This document shows positions 29,337-37,815 of a stretch of 64,000 nt of DNA, piece after piece. Position 1 is the first letter of the stretch; each line of letters opens with the position of its first letter. The notes beneath the pieces are model-generated. The model was not told the origin of the DNA, searched no databases, and saw nothing but the letters and a program-made list of their open reading frames with translations. Position numbers and translations under genes: made by a program. Origin of the DNA: CAIOSQ01 sp964434345 (lineage in GTDB: Bacteria; Pseudomonadota; Alphaproteobacteria; CACIAM-22H2); contig CAYSUY010000001.1 in NCBI GenBank assembly GCA_964434345.1, positions 1-64,000 on the forward strand. The letters run 5' to 3'.

Positions 29337-30458
29337 ATGCAACGCCTTCCCGCCGATATCGGCACTCCGGTCGACGAGGTCGACACGCCGGCGCTGATCG
29401 TCGACCTCGACGCCTTCGAGCGCAATCTCGCGAAGATGGCCGGCCTGGCGCGTGCCGCCGGCGTCCGGTTGCGGCCCCATGCCAAGACCCATAAATCGCC
29501 TGCGGTCGCGTTGCGGCAGATCGCCCATGGCGCGGTCGGGCAATGCGTCCAGAAGGTGGGCGAGGCGGAGGTCCTGGTGCGCGGCGGCATCCGCGACGTG
29601 CTGGTCAGCAACGAGGTCTTCGGCCAGCAGAAATTCCGGCGGCTCGCCGCGCTCGCGCGGGAGGCGACGGTCGCGGTCTGTTTCGATGCCGTCGAGCAGA
29701 TCGAGCAGGCGTCGCGTGCGGCGCGCGAGTTCGGCGTCGAGATCGGCGGGTTGGTGGAGATCGATGTCGGCATGCAGCGCTGCGGCGTGCTGCCCGGTGC
29801 TCCGGCGCTCGAGATCGCGCGCCGGATCGCTGATGCGCCGGGCCTCGTCTTCAAAGGTATCCAGGCTTATCACGGCACGGCGCAGCATCTGCCCAGCCAC
29901 CGCGAGCGGGTCGACGCCATCCGCAAGGCCTCCGAGGCGGTCGGCATGACGCGTGACGCGCTCGCGGCCGTGGGACTGTCGTGCGACATCGTCGGAGGGG
30001 CGGGGACGGGGACCTTCCGGCAGGAGGCCGCAAGCGGCCTGTGGAACGAATTGCAGGTCGGATCCTACGCGTTCATGGACACCGACTACGCGGTGATCGG
30101 CGACGAGCACGGCGGCAACCGTTACACCGAGTTCGAGCACAGCCTGTTCGTGCTCGCGACGGTCATGAGCGCGCCGGCGTCGGATCGCGTCGTGGTCGAT
30201 GCCGGCCTCAAATCCTACAGCCTGGAAAAAGGTCCGCCCTGGGTCCACGGCCGGACAGGTCTCGAGCCCTACGGCGTCTCGGACGAGCACGCCCGCGTCC
30301 GTGTCACGGGCGTTCCGGCGCCGCGTCTGGGAGACAAGCTGATGCTGATCCCCGGGCATTGTGACCCGACCATCAACCTGCATGACTGGTATGTCGGCGT
30401 CCGCAACGGCCGGGTCGAGGCGCTGTGGCCGATCGCGGCGCGCGGGGCAAGCGCCTAG
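29337..30458 (+). CDS. D-threonine aldolase / D-serine dehydratase-like PLP enzyme (DSD1 family)
   Basis: This 373-residue fold-type III PLP enzyme has an alanine-racemase-like N-terminal barrel: TPALIVDLDAFERNLAKMA, then LRPHAKTHKSP with the PLP lysine. GIQAYHGTAQHL and the phosphate-binding GGAGTGTF follow. The C-terminal metal site is GHCDPTINLHDWYVG, with the His-Cys-Asp arrangement of the DSD1/D-threonine aldolase family. The family cleaves D-threonine or other D-3-hydroxy amino acids to glycine and an aldehyde, or dehydrates D-serine; the choice cannot be made here. Start 29337 (MQRLPADIGTPVDEV) fits the family. It appears monocistronic. Confidence 0.9.
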   Translation: MQRLPADIGTPVDEVDTPALIVDLDAFERNLAKMAGLARAAGVRLRPHAKTHKSPAVALRQIAHGAVGQCVQKVGEAEVLVRGGIRDVLVSNEVFGQQKFRRLAALAREATVAVCFDAVEQIEQASRAAREFGVEIGGLVEIDVGMQRCGVLPGAPALEIARRIADAPGLVFKGIQAYHGTAQHLPSHRERVDAIRKASEAVGMTRDALAAVGLSCDIVGGAGTGTFRQEAASGLWNELQVGSYAFMDTDYAVIGDEHGGNRYTEFEHSLFVLATVMSAPASDRVVVDAGLKSYSLEKGPPWVHGRTGLEPYGVSDEHARVRVTGVPAPRLGDKLMLIPGHCDPTINLHDWYVGVRNGRVEALWPIAARGASA

Positions 30459-30575
30459 AGCGTGATCCGCGCTGACGGACGCGCGAACCATGCCCTGGCT
30501 CTCCGCCTTGTCGCGCGTGGGACATCTTCGGCGATTTCGCCGTGGACGATCCCGCTGCAGGCGAGGCTAGGCCTC

Positions 30576-30603
30576 TTGTAAAGCTTGACTTACAATATAT
30601 TAT
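30576..30603 (+). promoter_or_regulatory. AT-rich promoter with overlapping palindrome, upstream of the UbiC-like gene
   Basis: A -35-like TTGTAA (30576-30581) and -10-like TATTAT (30598-30603) are 16 bases apart. Overlapping them is the inverted repeat TTGTAAAGCTTGACTTACAA (30576-30595), whose 6-base arms TTGTAA/TTACAA are perfect. The stretch is strikingly AT-rich for the window. A repressor bound at the dyad would block RNA polymerase. Confidence 0.55.
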
Positions 30604-30643
30604 TGACCGGCTCTTAACCGAGTTTCTGAAGTTGGAGGCCGTG

Positions 30644-31210
30644 ATGGGCGCCCTGCACGCAGCCTGGGGGTATCTTCCGCCCGAGGCCTCGCCCCTCACA
30701 CTGGGGTGCCTGATGGAGTCCGGGTCGCTGACGGAGCGTCTGGTCGCGAGCGGTCGTCGCTTCTCCGTCCGGGTTCTGTGGTTCGGCCCGGATTCTGCGG
30801 CCCCGGACGAGGCGCCGCTGATCGGTTGTTCCGCCGACACACCCATGACCGCGCGGCATGTGGCGCTTCAACTCGATGGCGAGGACTGCGTCGTCGCGCG
30901 CAGTTTCTGCCGCCTCGACTGCCCCGTGTGGCACCCCATCCTTGACCGCGGGGGGCGGTCCCTCGGTCTGACGTTGTTCTCCGGCGAGGTTCCGCTCACG
31001 CGCGGCGAACTCGAATACGCGCTGCCGGCGCCCGGGCATCCGCTCAATGAACTTGCGGCGGCGTGCGAGCCCTCTGTCCTCGGATACCCTGCGCGCCGTT
31101 GTCGGTTCGTGCTGGATGGCGCGCCACTCGTCGTCTGCGAGGCCTTTTTGCCGGCCCTGGAGGCGAGCCTCGCCACCGCTGGCGGGAGCGGCCTCCGGCG
31201 GCGGGCCTGA
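30644..31210 (+). CDS. Chorismate pyruvate-lyase (UbiC)-like protein
   Basis: This 188-residue protein resembles UbiC, which makes 4-hydroxybenzoate from chorismate. Shared features are the N-terminal GSLTERLVASGRRFSVRV, the central GRSLGLTLFSGEVPLTRGELE and the C-terminal RRCRFVLDGAPLVVCEAFLP, whose Glu corresponds to the family's catalytic acid. The arginine expected after the SV.. strand in the E. coli enzyme seems replaced (VLWFG), so activity is uncertain. I start it at 30644, where GGAGG lies 5 bases upstream; an in-frame ATG at 30542 would translate the AT-rich promoter. It may be a divergent lyase for quinone synthesis or a relative with another small-molecule role. Confidence 0.65.
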   Translation: MGALHAAWGYLPPEASPLTLGCLMESGSLTERLVASGRRFSVRVLWFGPDSAAPDEAPLIGCSADTPMTARHVALQLDGEDCVVARSFCRLDCPVWHPILDRGGRSLGLTLFSGEVPLTRGELEYALPAPGHPLNELAAACEPSVLGYPARRCRFVLDGAPLVVCEAFLPALEASLATAGGSGLRRRA

Positions 31211-31228
31211 GCGGCCTCGGGTCGGGTT

Positions 31229-32353
31229 TCAGAACCGGATGACCTGACGCCGGGTCTTGCCGTCCGCGAGCCGGTCGAAGGCCGCGTTGATGTCGTCGAG
31301 CGCCAGCGTCTCGCCAAGCAGCCTGTCGACGGGCAGCCGTCCTTGGCGGTACAGCGCGACATAGCGCGGGATGTCCCGCGACGGGACGCAAGATCCGACA
31401 TAGCTTCCCTTGAGCGTCCGTTCCTCGGCGACCAGCGCCACTGGCGGCAGGCTCAGACGCTGGGTCGGGTTCGGAAGACCCGCCGTGATCGTCGTACCGC
31501 CCCGCCGGGTGATGCTCCAGGCGAGTTCGAGGGCCTTCGCGGATCCCGCCATCTCGAAGGCGTAATCGACGCCCCCCGCGGTCAGGTCGCGCACATGCGC
31601 GGCGGCTTCCGGATTTCGCGCGTCGACCATGTCGCTGGCGCCGAGCGTCCCGGCGAAGGCGAGTTTTTCCGGTTCGATGTCGATGGCGACGATCCGCGCC
31701 GCACCGCAGGCCGCGGCGCCGAGCAGGGCCGCGAGGCCGACGCCGCCAAGTCCGATCACCGCGACCGTGGAGCCTGGCGTCATGCGCGCGGTGTTGGCCA
31801 CCGCTCCGACCCCGGTCAGGACGGCGCAGCCGAACAGCGCCGCCTCGACCGGTGGCAGGTCGGCCGGCACCTTGACCAGCGAGCGCCGTGACACCACGGC
31901 ATACTCGGCGAAGGCCGAGACGCCGAGATGGTGGTGGATCGGACGTCCGTCGCGGGCGATCCGTCGCCCGCCGCCCAGCATCTCTCCCGCGCCATTGGCC
32001 TTGGCGGCGGGTTCGCAGAGAGCGGGCCGGCCTTCGGCGCATGGGGCACAGCAGCCGCAACTCGGCACGAAGACCAGCGCCACGCGATCCCCGGGCGCGA
32101 GATCCACGACGCCGTCTCCCAGGCCCTCGACCACGCCCGCCGCTTCGTGTCCAAGCGCCATCGGGGTCGGGCGGGGACGATCGCCATTGATGACGGACAG
32201 GTCCGAATGACACAGGCCAGCCGCGGTGATGCGGACCAGGACCTCGCCGCGGCCCGGTGGGGCGAGGTCGATCTCGGCGATGGTCAGCGGGCGCGACAGC
32301 GCATAGGGGCGCGGCCGGCCCATCTCCTCGAGGATCGCGGCGCGAATCTTCAT
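31229..32353 (-). CDS. Zinc-dependent alcohol dehydrogenase
   Basis: This 374-residue medium-chain dehydrogenase has catalytic zinc ligands in GLCHSDLSVI and GHEAAGVVE and a structural zinc knuckle, CGCCAPCAEGRPALC. The Rossmann motif is GLGGVGLAALLGAAACGA. Glutathione-dependent formaldehyde dehydrogenases and class III-like enzymes share this layout, but the substrate is not clear. Start 32353 (MKIRAAILEE) is chosen; the longer reading runs back into the nitroreductase gene. It is the last gene of the three-gene minus-strand unit SDR-nitroreductase-ADH, separated by 13 bases from the nitroreductase. Confidence 0.92.
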   Translation of the reverse strand: MKIRAAILEEMGRPRPYALSRPLTIAEIDLAPPGRGEVLVRITAAGLCHSDLSVINGDRPRPTPMALGHEAAGVVEGLGDGVVDLAPGDRVALVFVPSCGCCAPCAEGRPALCEPAAKANGAGEMLGGGRRIARDGRPIHHHLGVSAFAEYAVVSRRSLVKVPADLPPVEAALFGCAVLTGVGAVANTARMTPGSTVAVIGLGGVGLAALLGAAACGAARIVAIDIEPEKLAFAGTLGASDMVDARNPEAAAHVRDLTAGGVDYAFEMAGSAKALELAWSITRRGGTTITAGLPNPTQRLSLPPVALVAEERTLKGSYVGSCVPSRDIPRYVALYRQGRLPVDRLLGETLALDDINAAFDRLADGKTRRQVIRF

Positions 32354-32366
32354 GGGTGGTGTCCCT

Positions 32367-33227
32367 TCAATCCAGGCGAAATCCGCGCGCGCGGACATAG
32401 GCGCCGAAATCGGTGCGCTGCGGCTCGGCGTAGTGGCGGGCCTTTTCCTCCGACCAGCCATAGACGGGGGCGACCCCGAAACGCGCGGTGTCGCGCTGGC
32501 GGCGATACGGATGGATCGCATGGCGTCGCGCGTCGTAGGCGTCGACCTGATCGCGCGCCGCGCTGTCGTCGAAGCGCTCGTGATGGACCGTCGCCGCGAG
32601 GGGCAGGCGCGGGCTGAGCACCCCCGGATTGGCCGGCCAGCCGAGCGTCAGCGCGGCGACCGGAAAGACGAGTTCAGGCAGGTCCAGGAGTTCGCTTGCG
32701 GCCTGCGGCGCGTTGCGGATCTGGCTGATCGGGCAGCAGCCAAGCCCTGCAGCTTCGGCCGCGGCGACCAGCCAGGCGAGGGCGATCGCCGCGTCCACGC
32801 TGGCGTTGAAGAACGCGTCGAGATGGTCGTTGGCGAAGGAATGGCCACGCCAGGCGTGTATCTGTCGCTGGCGCCGATGGTTGCCGCAGGCGACGATCCA
32901 GACCGGTGCCGTGCCCATCCATGCGTCGCCGCCGCAGAGTTCGGTCAGGCGCGCGCGCGTCGCGGCCCCGGTGACCACGACGAGGTCGCGCTGCTGCAGG
33001 TCGCTCTTGGTCGGCGCCGACAGGGCCGTGGCGCAGATCAGGTCGACCAGCGCGGGATCCACCGGGCGGTCGGCATAGGCGCGAATGACGCGATGGCCGG
33101 CAAGTCCGGCAAGGCGCGCGCCCGCGTCCGTGTCCGCGGGCGCCGCTTCGGCCAGTCCGTCTGCATCGCCGAAACGGCGGGCGAGCGCGGCCGCGAGCGC
33201 CGCCGTGTCGCCATCGGTCATGGACAT
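32367..33227 (-). CDS. Nitroreductase-family protein
   Basis: This 286-residue FMN-dependent nitroreductase-fold protein has HRVIRAYADRPVDPALVDLICATALSAPTKSDLQQRDLVVV near residues 45-85, the FMN-binding start of the family. FFNASVDAAIALAWLVAAAEAAGLGCCPI is the dimer helix, and PVAALTLGWPANP the closing strand. It has an added C-terminal tail of about 50 residues (YDARRHAIHPYRRQR to the end) seen in some NADPH nitro/flavin reductases. It lies 11 bases after the SDR and 13 bases before the alcohol dehydrogenase in transcription order. Start 33227 (MSMTDGDTAAL) follows GGGACGG; the much longer in-frame extension covers the SDR gene and is rejected. Confidence 0.88.
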   Translation of the reverse strand: MSMTDGDTAALAAALARRFGDADGLAEAAPADTDAGARLAGLAGHRVIRAYADRPVDPALVDLICATALSAPTKSDLQQRDLVVVTGAATRARLTELCGGDAWMGTAPVWIVACGNHRRQRQIHAWRGHSFANDHLDAFFNASVDAAIALAWLVAAAEAAGLGCCPISQIRNAPQAASELLDLPELVFPVAALTLGWPANPGVLSPRLPLAATVHHERFDDSAARDQVDAYDARRHAIHPYRRQRDTARFGVAPVYGWSEEKARHYAEPQRTDFGAYVRARGFRLD

Positions 33228-33238
33228 CGTTCCGTCCC

Positions 33239-33994
33239 TCAGACGCAGCGGCCGCCATCGACCTCGAGCGCCGCGCCGGTGATGAAACTGGCCTCCTCGG
33301 AGCAGAGATAGAGGGCTGCGTTGGCGATGTCCTCCGGCCGCGACAGCCGTCCGAGCGGGACGCTGGCCGTGAAGCGCGCGCGGTTCTCCGGCGTGTCGCC
33401 GCCCATGAAATCGGCCAGCATCGCGGTCTCGCCGGCGACCGGGCAGAGGCAATTGACGCGGATCCGGTCGGGCGCGAATTCGACCGCCATCGACTTCGTC
33501 ATGGTGATCGCCGCACCTTTCGAGGCGTTGTAGACGGTCAGTCCGGGGCGCGGACGCAGGCCGGCCGTGGAGGCGGTGTTGAGGATCACGCCGCCGCCCT
33601 GGCGGCGGAAGATCGGTACCACCGCCAGCGCCGCCAGATAGATCGCCTTGACGTTGACCGCGAAGATCCGGTCGAAGGCGTCCTCGCCGACCGTCAGCAT
33701 CGACTGGTTGCGGTGCGTGTAGCCGGCGTTGTTGACCATGATGTCGACGCGACCGAAGCTTTCCAGCGCCGCTCCGACAAGCGCTCCGACCTCGGCGGTC
33801 TTCGCCACATCGGCGTGCCGGAAGATCGCGTCCGCGCCGGTCGCGCGGATCGCTGCCGCGACCCTCTCGCCGTTGGTCACGTCGATGTCGTTGACGACGA
33901 TCCGCGCGCCTTCGGCTGCGAAGCGCGTCGCCATGCCCTCGCCGAACCCGGAACCGGCGCCCGTGATGATCGCGACCTTGTCCTTGAGACGCAT
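33239..33994 (-). CDS. SDR-family oxidoreductase
   Basis: This 251-residue classical SDR has the cofactor motif TGAGSGFGEG, VNDIDV after strand 2 and NNAGYTHRNQ. Catalytic Ser-Tyr-Lys lie in NTASTAGLRPRPGLTVYNASKGA, and the end reads GAALEVDGGRCV. Acidic VNDID after strand 2 favours NAD over NADP. It is first in the minus-strand unit with nitroreductase and alcohol dehydrogenase and may work with them on one alcohol/aldehyde/ketone series. Start 33994 (MRLKDKVAIITG) is preceded by GAGGACAG. Confidence 0.92.
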   Translation of the reverse strand: MRLKDKVAIITGAGSGFGEGMATRFAAEGARIVVNDIDVTNGERVAAAIRATGADAIFRHADVAKTAEVGALVGAALESFGRVDIMVNNAGYTHRNQSMLTVGEDAFDRIFAVNVKAIYLAALAVVPIFRRQGGGVILNTASTAGLRPRPGLTVYNASKGAAITMTKSMAVEFAPDRIRVNCLCPVAGETAMLADFMGGDTPENRARFTASVPLGRLSRPEDIANAALYLCSEEASFITGAALEVDGGRCV

Positions 33995-34097
33995 GGATCT
34001 GTCCTCCGCCGTGACGATGCCCGAAGGATCGCCGAGGCGAGCCACCGGCCGCAAGTTCCGGTTGGCGCGCCGCCCGCGCTGCGCGCATGATCGCCGC

Positions 34098-34727
34098 ATG
34101 AGCGACGCGTCCTCTCACGACATCCGCACGCTGCCCGACCTGCTCGCGCTGTTCGGGCCCGTCAGCAGCCTCGCCGCGGTCAAGGCAATCCCGCGCCTCG
34201 ACACGCATTGCCGGCGCTTCATCGCGCTGTCGCCGTTCCTCGTGATCGGCTCCACGGATCGGGAGGGGCGCGCGGACACGAGTCCCAAGGGCGATCCGCC
34301 GGGTTTCGTGCGCGTGATCGACGACCGGACGATCGCGATACCGGACCGCCCCGGGAACAATCGTCTCGATACCTTGCGCAACATCGTCGAGAACCCCGAC
34401 GTTGCCGTGATCTTCTTCGTTCCGGGCGTCGACGAGACGCTGCGCCTCAACGGCCGTGCGCGCCTCTCGACCGATCCCTCCCTGCTCGCGACGATGGCGG
34501 TGAACGGCCGGACCCCGGTCCTTGCGATCGTCGTCGAACTGCGCGAGGCCTATTTGCACTGCGCCAAGGCGCTCAAGCGCTCGCGACTCTGGGACCCGAA
34601 GGTCCAGGTCGAGCGGACGGAACTGCCCAGCCTGGGCCGGATGATCCTGGACCAGGCGCGTTCGACCGAGGATGTCGCGGCGGTCGAGGCACGCATCGAG
34701 CAGGCGTATCGCGACAAGCTCTATTGA
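34098..34727 (+). CDS. Pyridoxamine 5'-phosphate oxidase-family FMN-binding protein
   Basis: This 209-residue split-barrel flavin-binding protein contains FIALSPFLVIGSTDREGRADTSPKGDPPGFVRVIDDRTIAIPDRPGNNRLDTLRNIVENP in split sections, the signature of the MSMEG_1061-like PNPOx subfamily. It then has FVPGVDETLRLNGRARLSTDP and a C-terminal zinc-like or structural segment AYLHCAKALKRSRLWDP. Members are probably FMN- or F420-type reductases of unknown substrate. The start at 34098 is 104 bases divergent from the SDR gene. It precedes the penicillin acylase homologue by 50 bases and may share its promoter. Confidence 0.87.
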   Translation: MSDASSHDIRTLPDLLALFGPVSSLAAVKAIPRLDTHCRRFIALSPFLVIGSTDREGRADTSPKGDPPGFVRVIDDRTIAIPDRPGNNRLDTLRNIVENPDVAVIFFVPGVDETLRLNGRARLSTDPSLLATMAVNGRTPVLAIVVELREAYLHCAKALKRSRLWDPKVQVERTELPSLGRMILDQARSTEDVAAVEARIEQAYRDKLY

Positions 34728-34777
34728 CGGATCGGCCAGCCGATCCCCGACCATTCGTCGCCACCTGGAGCAAGACC

Positions 34778-37102
34778 ATGCCCATCGCCGAAGACAAGAT
34801 CATCGACGCCCTGCGCAAGGACGGCAGCCTCGCCGACATCGCCCGCGCGATCGGCGCGGACGCGGCGGAACTCGCGTCCGCGCGCGATGCCCTGCTCGCT
34901 GAGCGCGCGCGCATCACCGACATGCGCCTGCCTGCGGCGGTACGCGGGCCGGTCGAGATCCTGCGCGACCGCAGCGGCATCCCGCATATCTGGGGCGGCG
35001 CCACCACGGACGTGTATTTCGGTCTCGGTGTCGCGATGGCGCAGGACCGGCTCTGGCAGATGGATCGCCTGCGGCGCCGCGCGCTCGGGCGTCAGGCCGA
35101 GATCCTCGGGCCGTCCTTCGTCGCGTCCGACAGCGCGCACCTTACCGTCGGCATCGACCTGATCGCCGCGCGCGAACCGGCCCTGATCGACGGCCGTACC
35201 TACGAGGTGCTCGCCGCCTTCGTCGCGGGCATCAATCGCGGCATCGAGGCGATGGGTACGCGACTGCCGATCGAGTTCGCGCTTCTCGGCTATGCGCCGA
35301 CGCCGTTCTCGGTGAGCGACGTCGTGGCGATCGCGCGCGGAATCTGGTGGTCGCTCAACGGCCGTATCGACCGATTGCTCGCTGCCGAATGCGCACGCTT
35401 CTTTCCCGAAGGGCTGCGCAGCACCTTCCTGACGCCCGAGGCGTCGGAGAACCTGGTCCTGCCGGATGGCGGTTCGCTCGCGGCCGGCAGCGACGGCGAC
35501 ACCGGCTCGAACAACTGGGCGATCGCCGGACGGTGCACGGCGAGCGGCAAGCCGATCCTCGCAGGCGATCCGCACCAGCCCTTCTGGGTGCCGTCGAGCT
35601 GGTACGAATACGCCGTTCACGGGCCGGAGGACGACGCGGCCGGCGCCGGGCATCCCGGCTTCCCCGGCATGTGGTGGGGCTCGAACGGGACCGTCGCCTG
35701 GGCGATCACGAACAACATGGCTTCGACGCGCGACCTCTATCGCGAGCATGTCGATCCCTCCGATGCCGGCCGATACCGCGACGGCGACGTCTGGCGCCGC
35801 TTCGAGACGCGCAGCGTGGAGATCCCGGTGCGCGGCGCGGCGTCCAGGTCGCTCGACATCAGGTCCACGACGCGTGGACCGGTCGTGAACGCCCTGCTGC
35901 CCGCCTTCGAGGAGCGGGGCGATCCACCGCTGTCGCTGCGCTGGGTCGGCCATGAGCATCTCGACGATCTGCGGGCGAGCATCGCGGTGTCGCGCGCCAG
36001 GGACTGGCGGGGTTTCCGCGACGCGCTGCGGGACTGGTCGGTCGCTGTCTTCAACTTCGTCTACGCCGACGCGGACGGGAATGTCGGCTATCAGATGGCC
36101 GGGCGGATGCCGGTGCGCGGGCGGATCCATTACGGCTTCCGCGACGCCGCCGAGCCGGCCGATCGCTGGACCGGCTATATCCCCTTCGAGGGGATGCCGC
36201 ACAGCTACAACCCCGGGCGCGGCTATGTCGCCTCGGCCAATCAGCGCATCGTTCCCGCGGACTACCCGCACCCCATCTACGGCGCCTATTCGCAAGGCCA
36301 TCGCGGCATTCGTCTCGATCAGGCGCTGGGCGGCGTCTCGGCTGCGGAGGCGCCGGCCACCGTGGCGCTGCAGAACGACGTGAAGAGCGTGCGCGCCGAG
36401 CGTCTATGCGGCCATATCGTCGGCCTGCTCGCCGGATCGGGCGACGCGGATGCGACCCTGCTGGCCGGAGCGCTGGCGGGCTGGGATCACCGCCAGACCT
36501 GCGACAGCGACGCGCCGACGCTGTTCGAGACCTTCATGTTCCACTGGCAGCGGCGTGTCCTCGCCGAGCATGTGCCCGCGCGACTGACGGATACCGCGAT
36601 GCAGCAGACGGGACTATGCACCGTCCTGCTCGAGCGGCCGGAGCAGTCCTATTTCCGCTCCGGAACGATCCGCGCGGTCGCGGTCGAGGTGGCGCGTCAG
36701 GCCGTCGCGACGCTCCGCGAGCGGCTTGGTCCGGATCGCGCGGGATGGCGTTGGGGCAAGATCCATCTTGCCCATTGGCGCCATCCGCTATCGGCGGAGG
36801 CCGTCGCCGACGCCTTCGATGTCGGGCCGGCACCGGTCGATGGCGGCTCGCATACCGTCTGCAACACCGGCGGCGAGTTGCCGCCGCATGCGGCTTCATC
36901 CGGTGCGGAGTACCGGATCGTCGTCGACTTCGCGGCGCCGCAATCGTTCCGCGCGGTCCAGAACATCGGAAATTCGGGTGTCCCGGGCAGCCCGCATTAT
37001 CGCGACCAGTTCGACGACTGGTGCCGCGGCGCCTATCACGTCGTCGAACTGCGCCGCGAACGGATCGACCCCGCGAGCACGGTGGTCCTGGCGCCGGAGT
37101 GA
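34778..37102 (+). CDS. Penicillin acylase-family N-terminal nucleophile hydrolase without visible signal peptide
   Basis: This 774-residue Ntn-hydrolase resembles penicillin G acylase and acyl-homoserine lactone acylases. The alpha-subunit region starts about residue 57 (GPVEILRDRSGIPHIWGG) and continues with FGLGVAMAQDRLWQMDRLRR. The autoproteolysis site and new N-terminal serine appear at GSNNWAIAG (S244), followed by LAGDPH. Family members are normally exported for periplasmic maturation, but the first 50 residues (MPIAEDKIIDALRKDGSLAD onward) are helical and charged with no hydrophobic signal. It may be cytoplasmic, or the start may be misassigned; no better upstream start was found. Substrate (amide, lactone or beta-lactam) is unknown. 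Confidence 0.88.
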   Translation: MPIAEDKIIDALRKDGSLADIARAIGADAAELASARDALLAERARITDMRLPAAVRGPVEILRDRSGIPHIWGGATTDVYFGLGVAMAQDRLWQMDRLRRRALGRQAEILGPSFVASDSAHLTVGIDLIAAREPALIDGRTYEVLAAFVAGINRGIEAMGTRLPIEFALLGYAPTPFSVSDVVAIARGIWWSLNGRIDRLLAAECARFFPEGLRSTFLTPEASENLVLPDGGSLAAGSDGDTGSNNWAIAGRCTASGKPILAGDPHQPFWVPSSWYEYAVHGPEDDAAGAGHPGFPGMWWGSNGTVAWAITNNMASTRDLYREHVDPSDAGRYRDGDVWRRFETRSVEIPVRGAASRSLDIRSTTRGPVVNALLPAFEERGDPPLSLRWVGHEHLDDLRASIAVSRARDWRGFRDALRDWSVAVFNFVYADADGNVGYQMAGRMPVRGRIHYGFRDAAEPADRWTGYIPFEGMPHSYNPGRGYVASANQRIVPADYPHPIYGAYSQGHRGIRLDQALGGVSAAEAPATVALQNDVKSVRAERLCGHIVGLLAGSGDADATLLAGALAGWDHRQTCDSDAPTLFETFMFHWQRRVLAEHVPARLTDTAMQQTGLCTVLLERPEQSYFRSGTIRAVAVEVARQAVATLRERLGPDRAGWRWGKIHLAHWRHPLSAEAVADAFDVGPAPVDGGSHTVCNTGGELPPHAASSGAEYRIVVDFAAPQSFRAVQNIGNSGVPGSPHYRDQFDDWCRGAYHVVELRRERIDPASTVVLAPE

Positions 37103-37109
37103 CCTCGTC

Positions 37110-37676
37110 TCAGAACAGGTGGACCGCGTGAGGGGCAAGGAGGCCGATCGCCGTGAAGGCGGCGCCGACGCCTCCGAGCCCCAGCGCCACCGCCGCGAGC
37201 AGGGAGATCCCGGTGATGATCATGGCCGAGGCCATGACGATCGCGATCTGGAACAGCGCCGACGCGACCTCGTAGTGATGATGGGCGGCGGCCGCCGTGT
37301 CGCGCTTTTCCTCCGCCTTTTTCGCGCGCGCGGCCAGTTCCCTGCGACCTTCCTGGGTTTCCGGCTCGCTGTCATGGCGGTTCGCCGTGGCGCGCCAGGT
37401 CGCGATGCGGGCCGCCGCAGCGGCACGGATCTCCGCATCGGCGATTGCGGGCGCGGTCGTCTCGAGGTCCTCGGCGGCCGTACGCAGTGTCGTCATCCGG
37501 ATCGTTTTCGCCTGGAAGAAGGCCCAGAGATTGGACGCCTCGATGTTCTGCTGGATCGTGATCGTCTGGGCGGCCTTTCCCAGCGTCTCCGAGATCGCCA
37601 GCAGAAGCGCAAGCACCGAGATCAGAAGCGCGATCTTCTTGTTGCTGACGTCATGATGCCCGTGCCCGCCGCTCAT
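37110..37676 (-). CDS. DUF4337-family membrane protein
   Basis: This 188-residue protein has one N-terminal transmembrane helix (KKIALLISVLALLLAISETLG, after a His-rich MSGGHGHHDVS), a long soluble helical region (about 40-130, likely coiled coil) and two C-terminal helices (FQIAIVMASAMIITGISLLAAV and LGGVGAAFTAIGLLA). The arrangement matches DUF4337, a family of unknown function. It ends 8 bases from the acylase stop (convergent) and starts divergent from the signalling island, with 139 bases between. Confidence 0.85.
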   Translation of the reverse strand: MSGGHGHHDVSNKKIALLISVLALLLAISETLGKAAQTITIQQNIEASNLWAFFQAKTIRMTTLRTAAEDLETTAPAIADAEIRAAAAARIATWRATANRHDSEPETQEGRRELAARAKKAEEKRDTAAAAHHHYEVASALFQIAIVMASAMIITGISLLAAVALGLGGVGAAFTAIGLLAPHAVHLF

Positions 37677-37815
37677 GGGTCACTCTCCCCTGCGAATCGA
37701 CTTGTCATGATCGGTGGGCTTACCGGTTTGGCGGACGCCGCGGCAAGAGGGGCTCGGGCCCCGATCGGGTCTCCAGGCTCGCGACACGACGGGATTTTAT
37801 GATAAACCCCGGGAC

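Noticed and set aside
30542..30643. Longer UbiC-like protein starting at 30542
   Set aside because: It would translate the AT-rich promoter and dyad; the ATG at 30644 has a GGAGG site at ideal spacing.
33228..34754. A 509-residue N-terminal extension of the nitroreductase
   Set aside because: It crosses the SDR gene in another frame; the nitroreductase starts at 33227.
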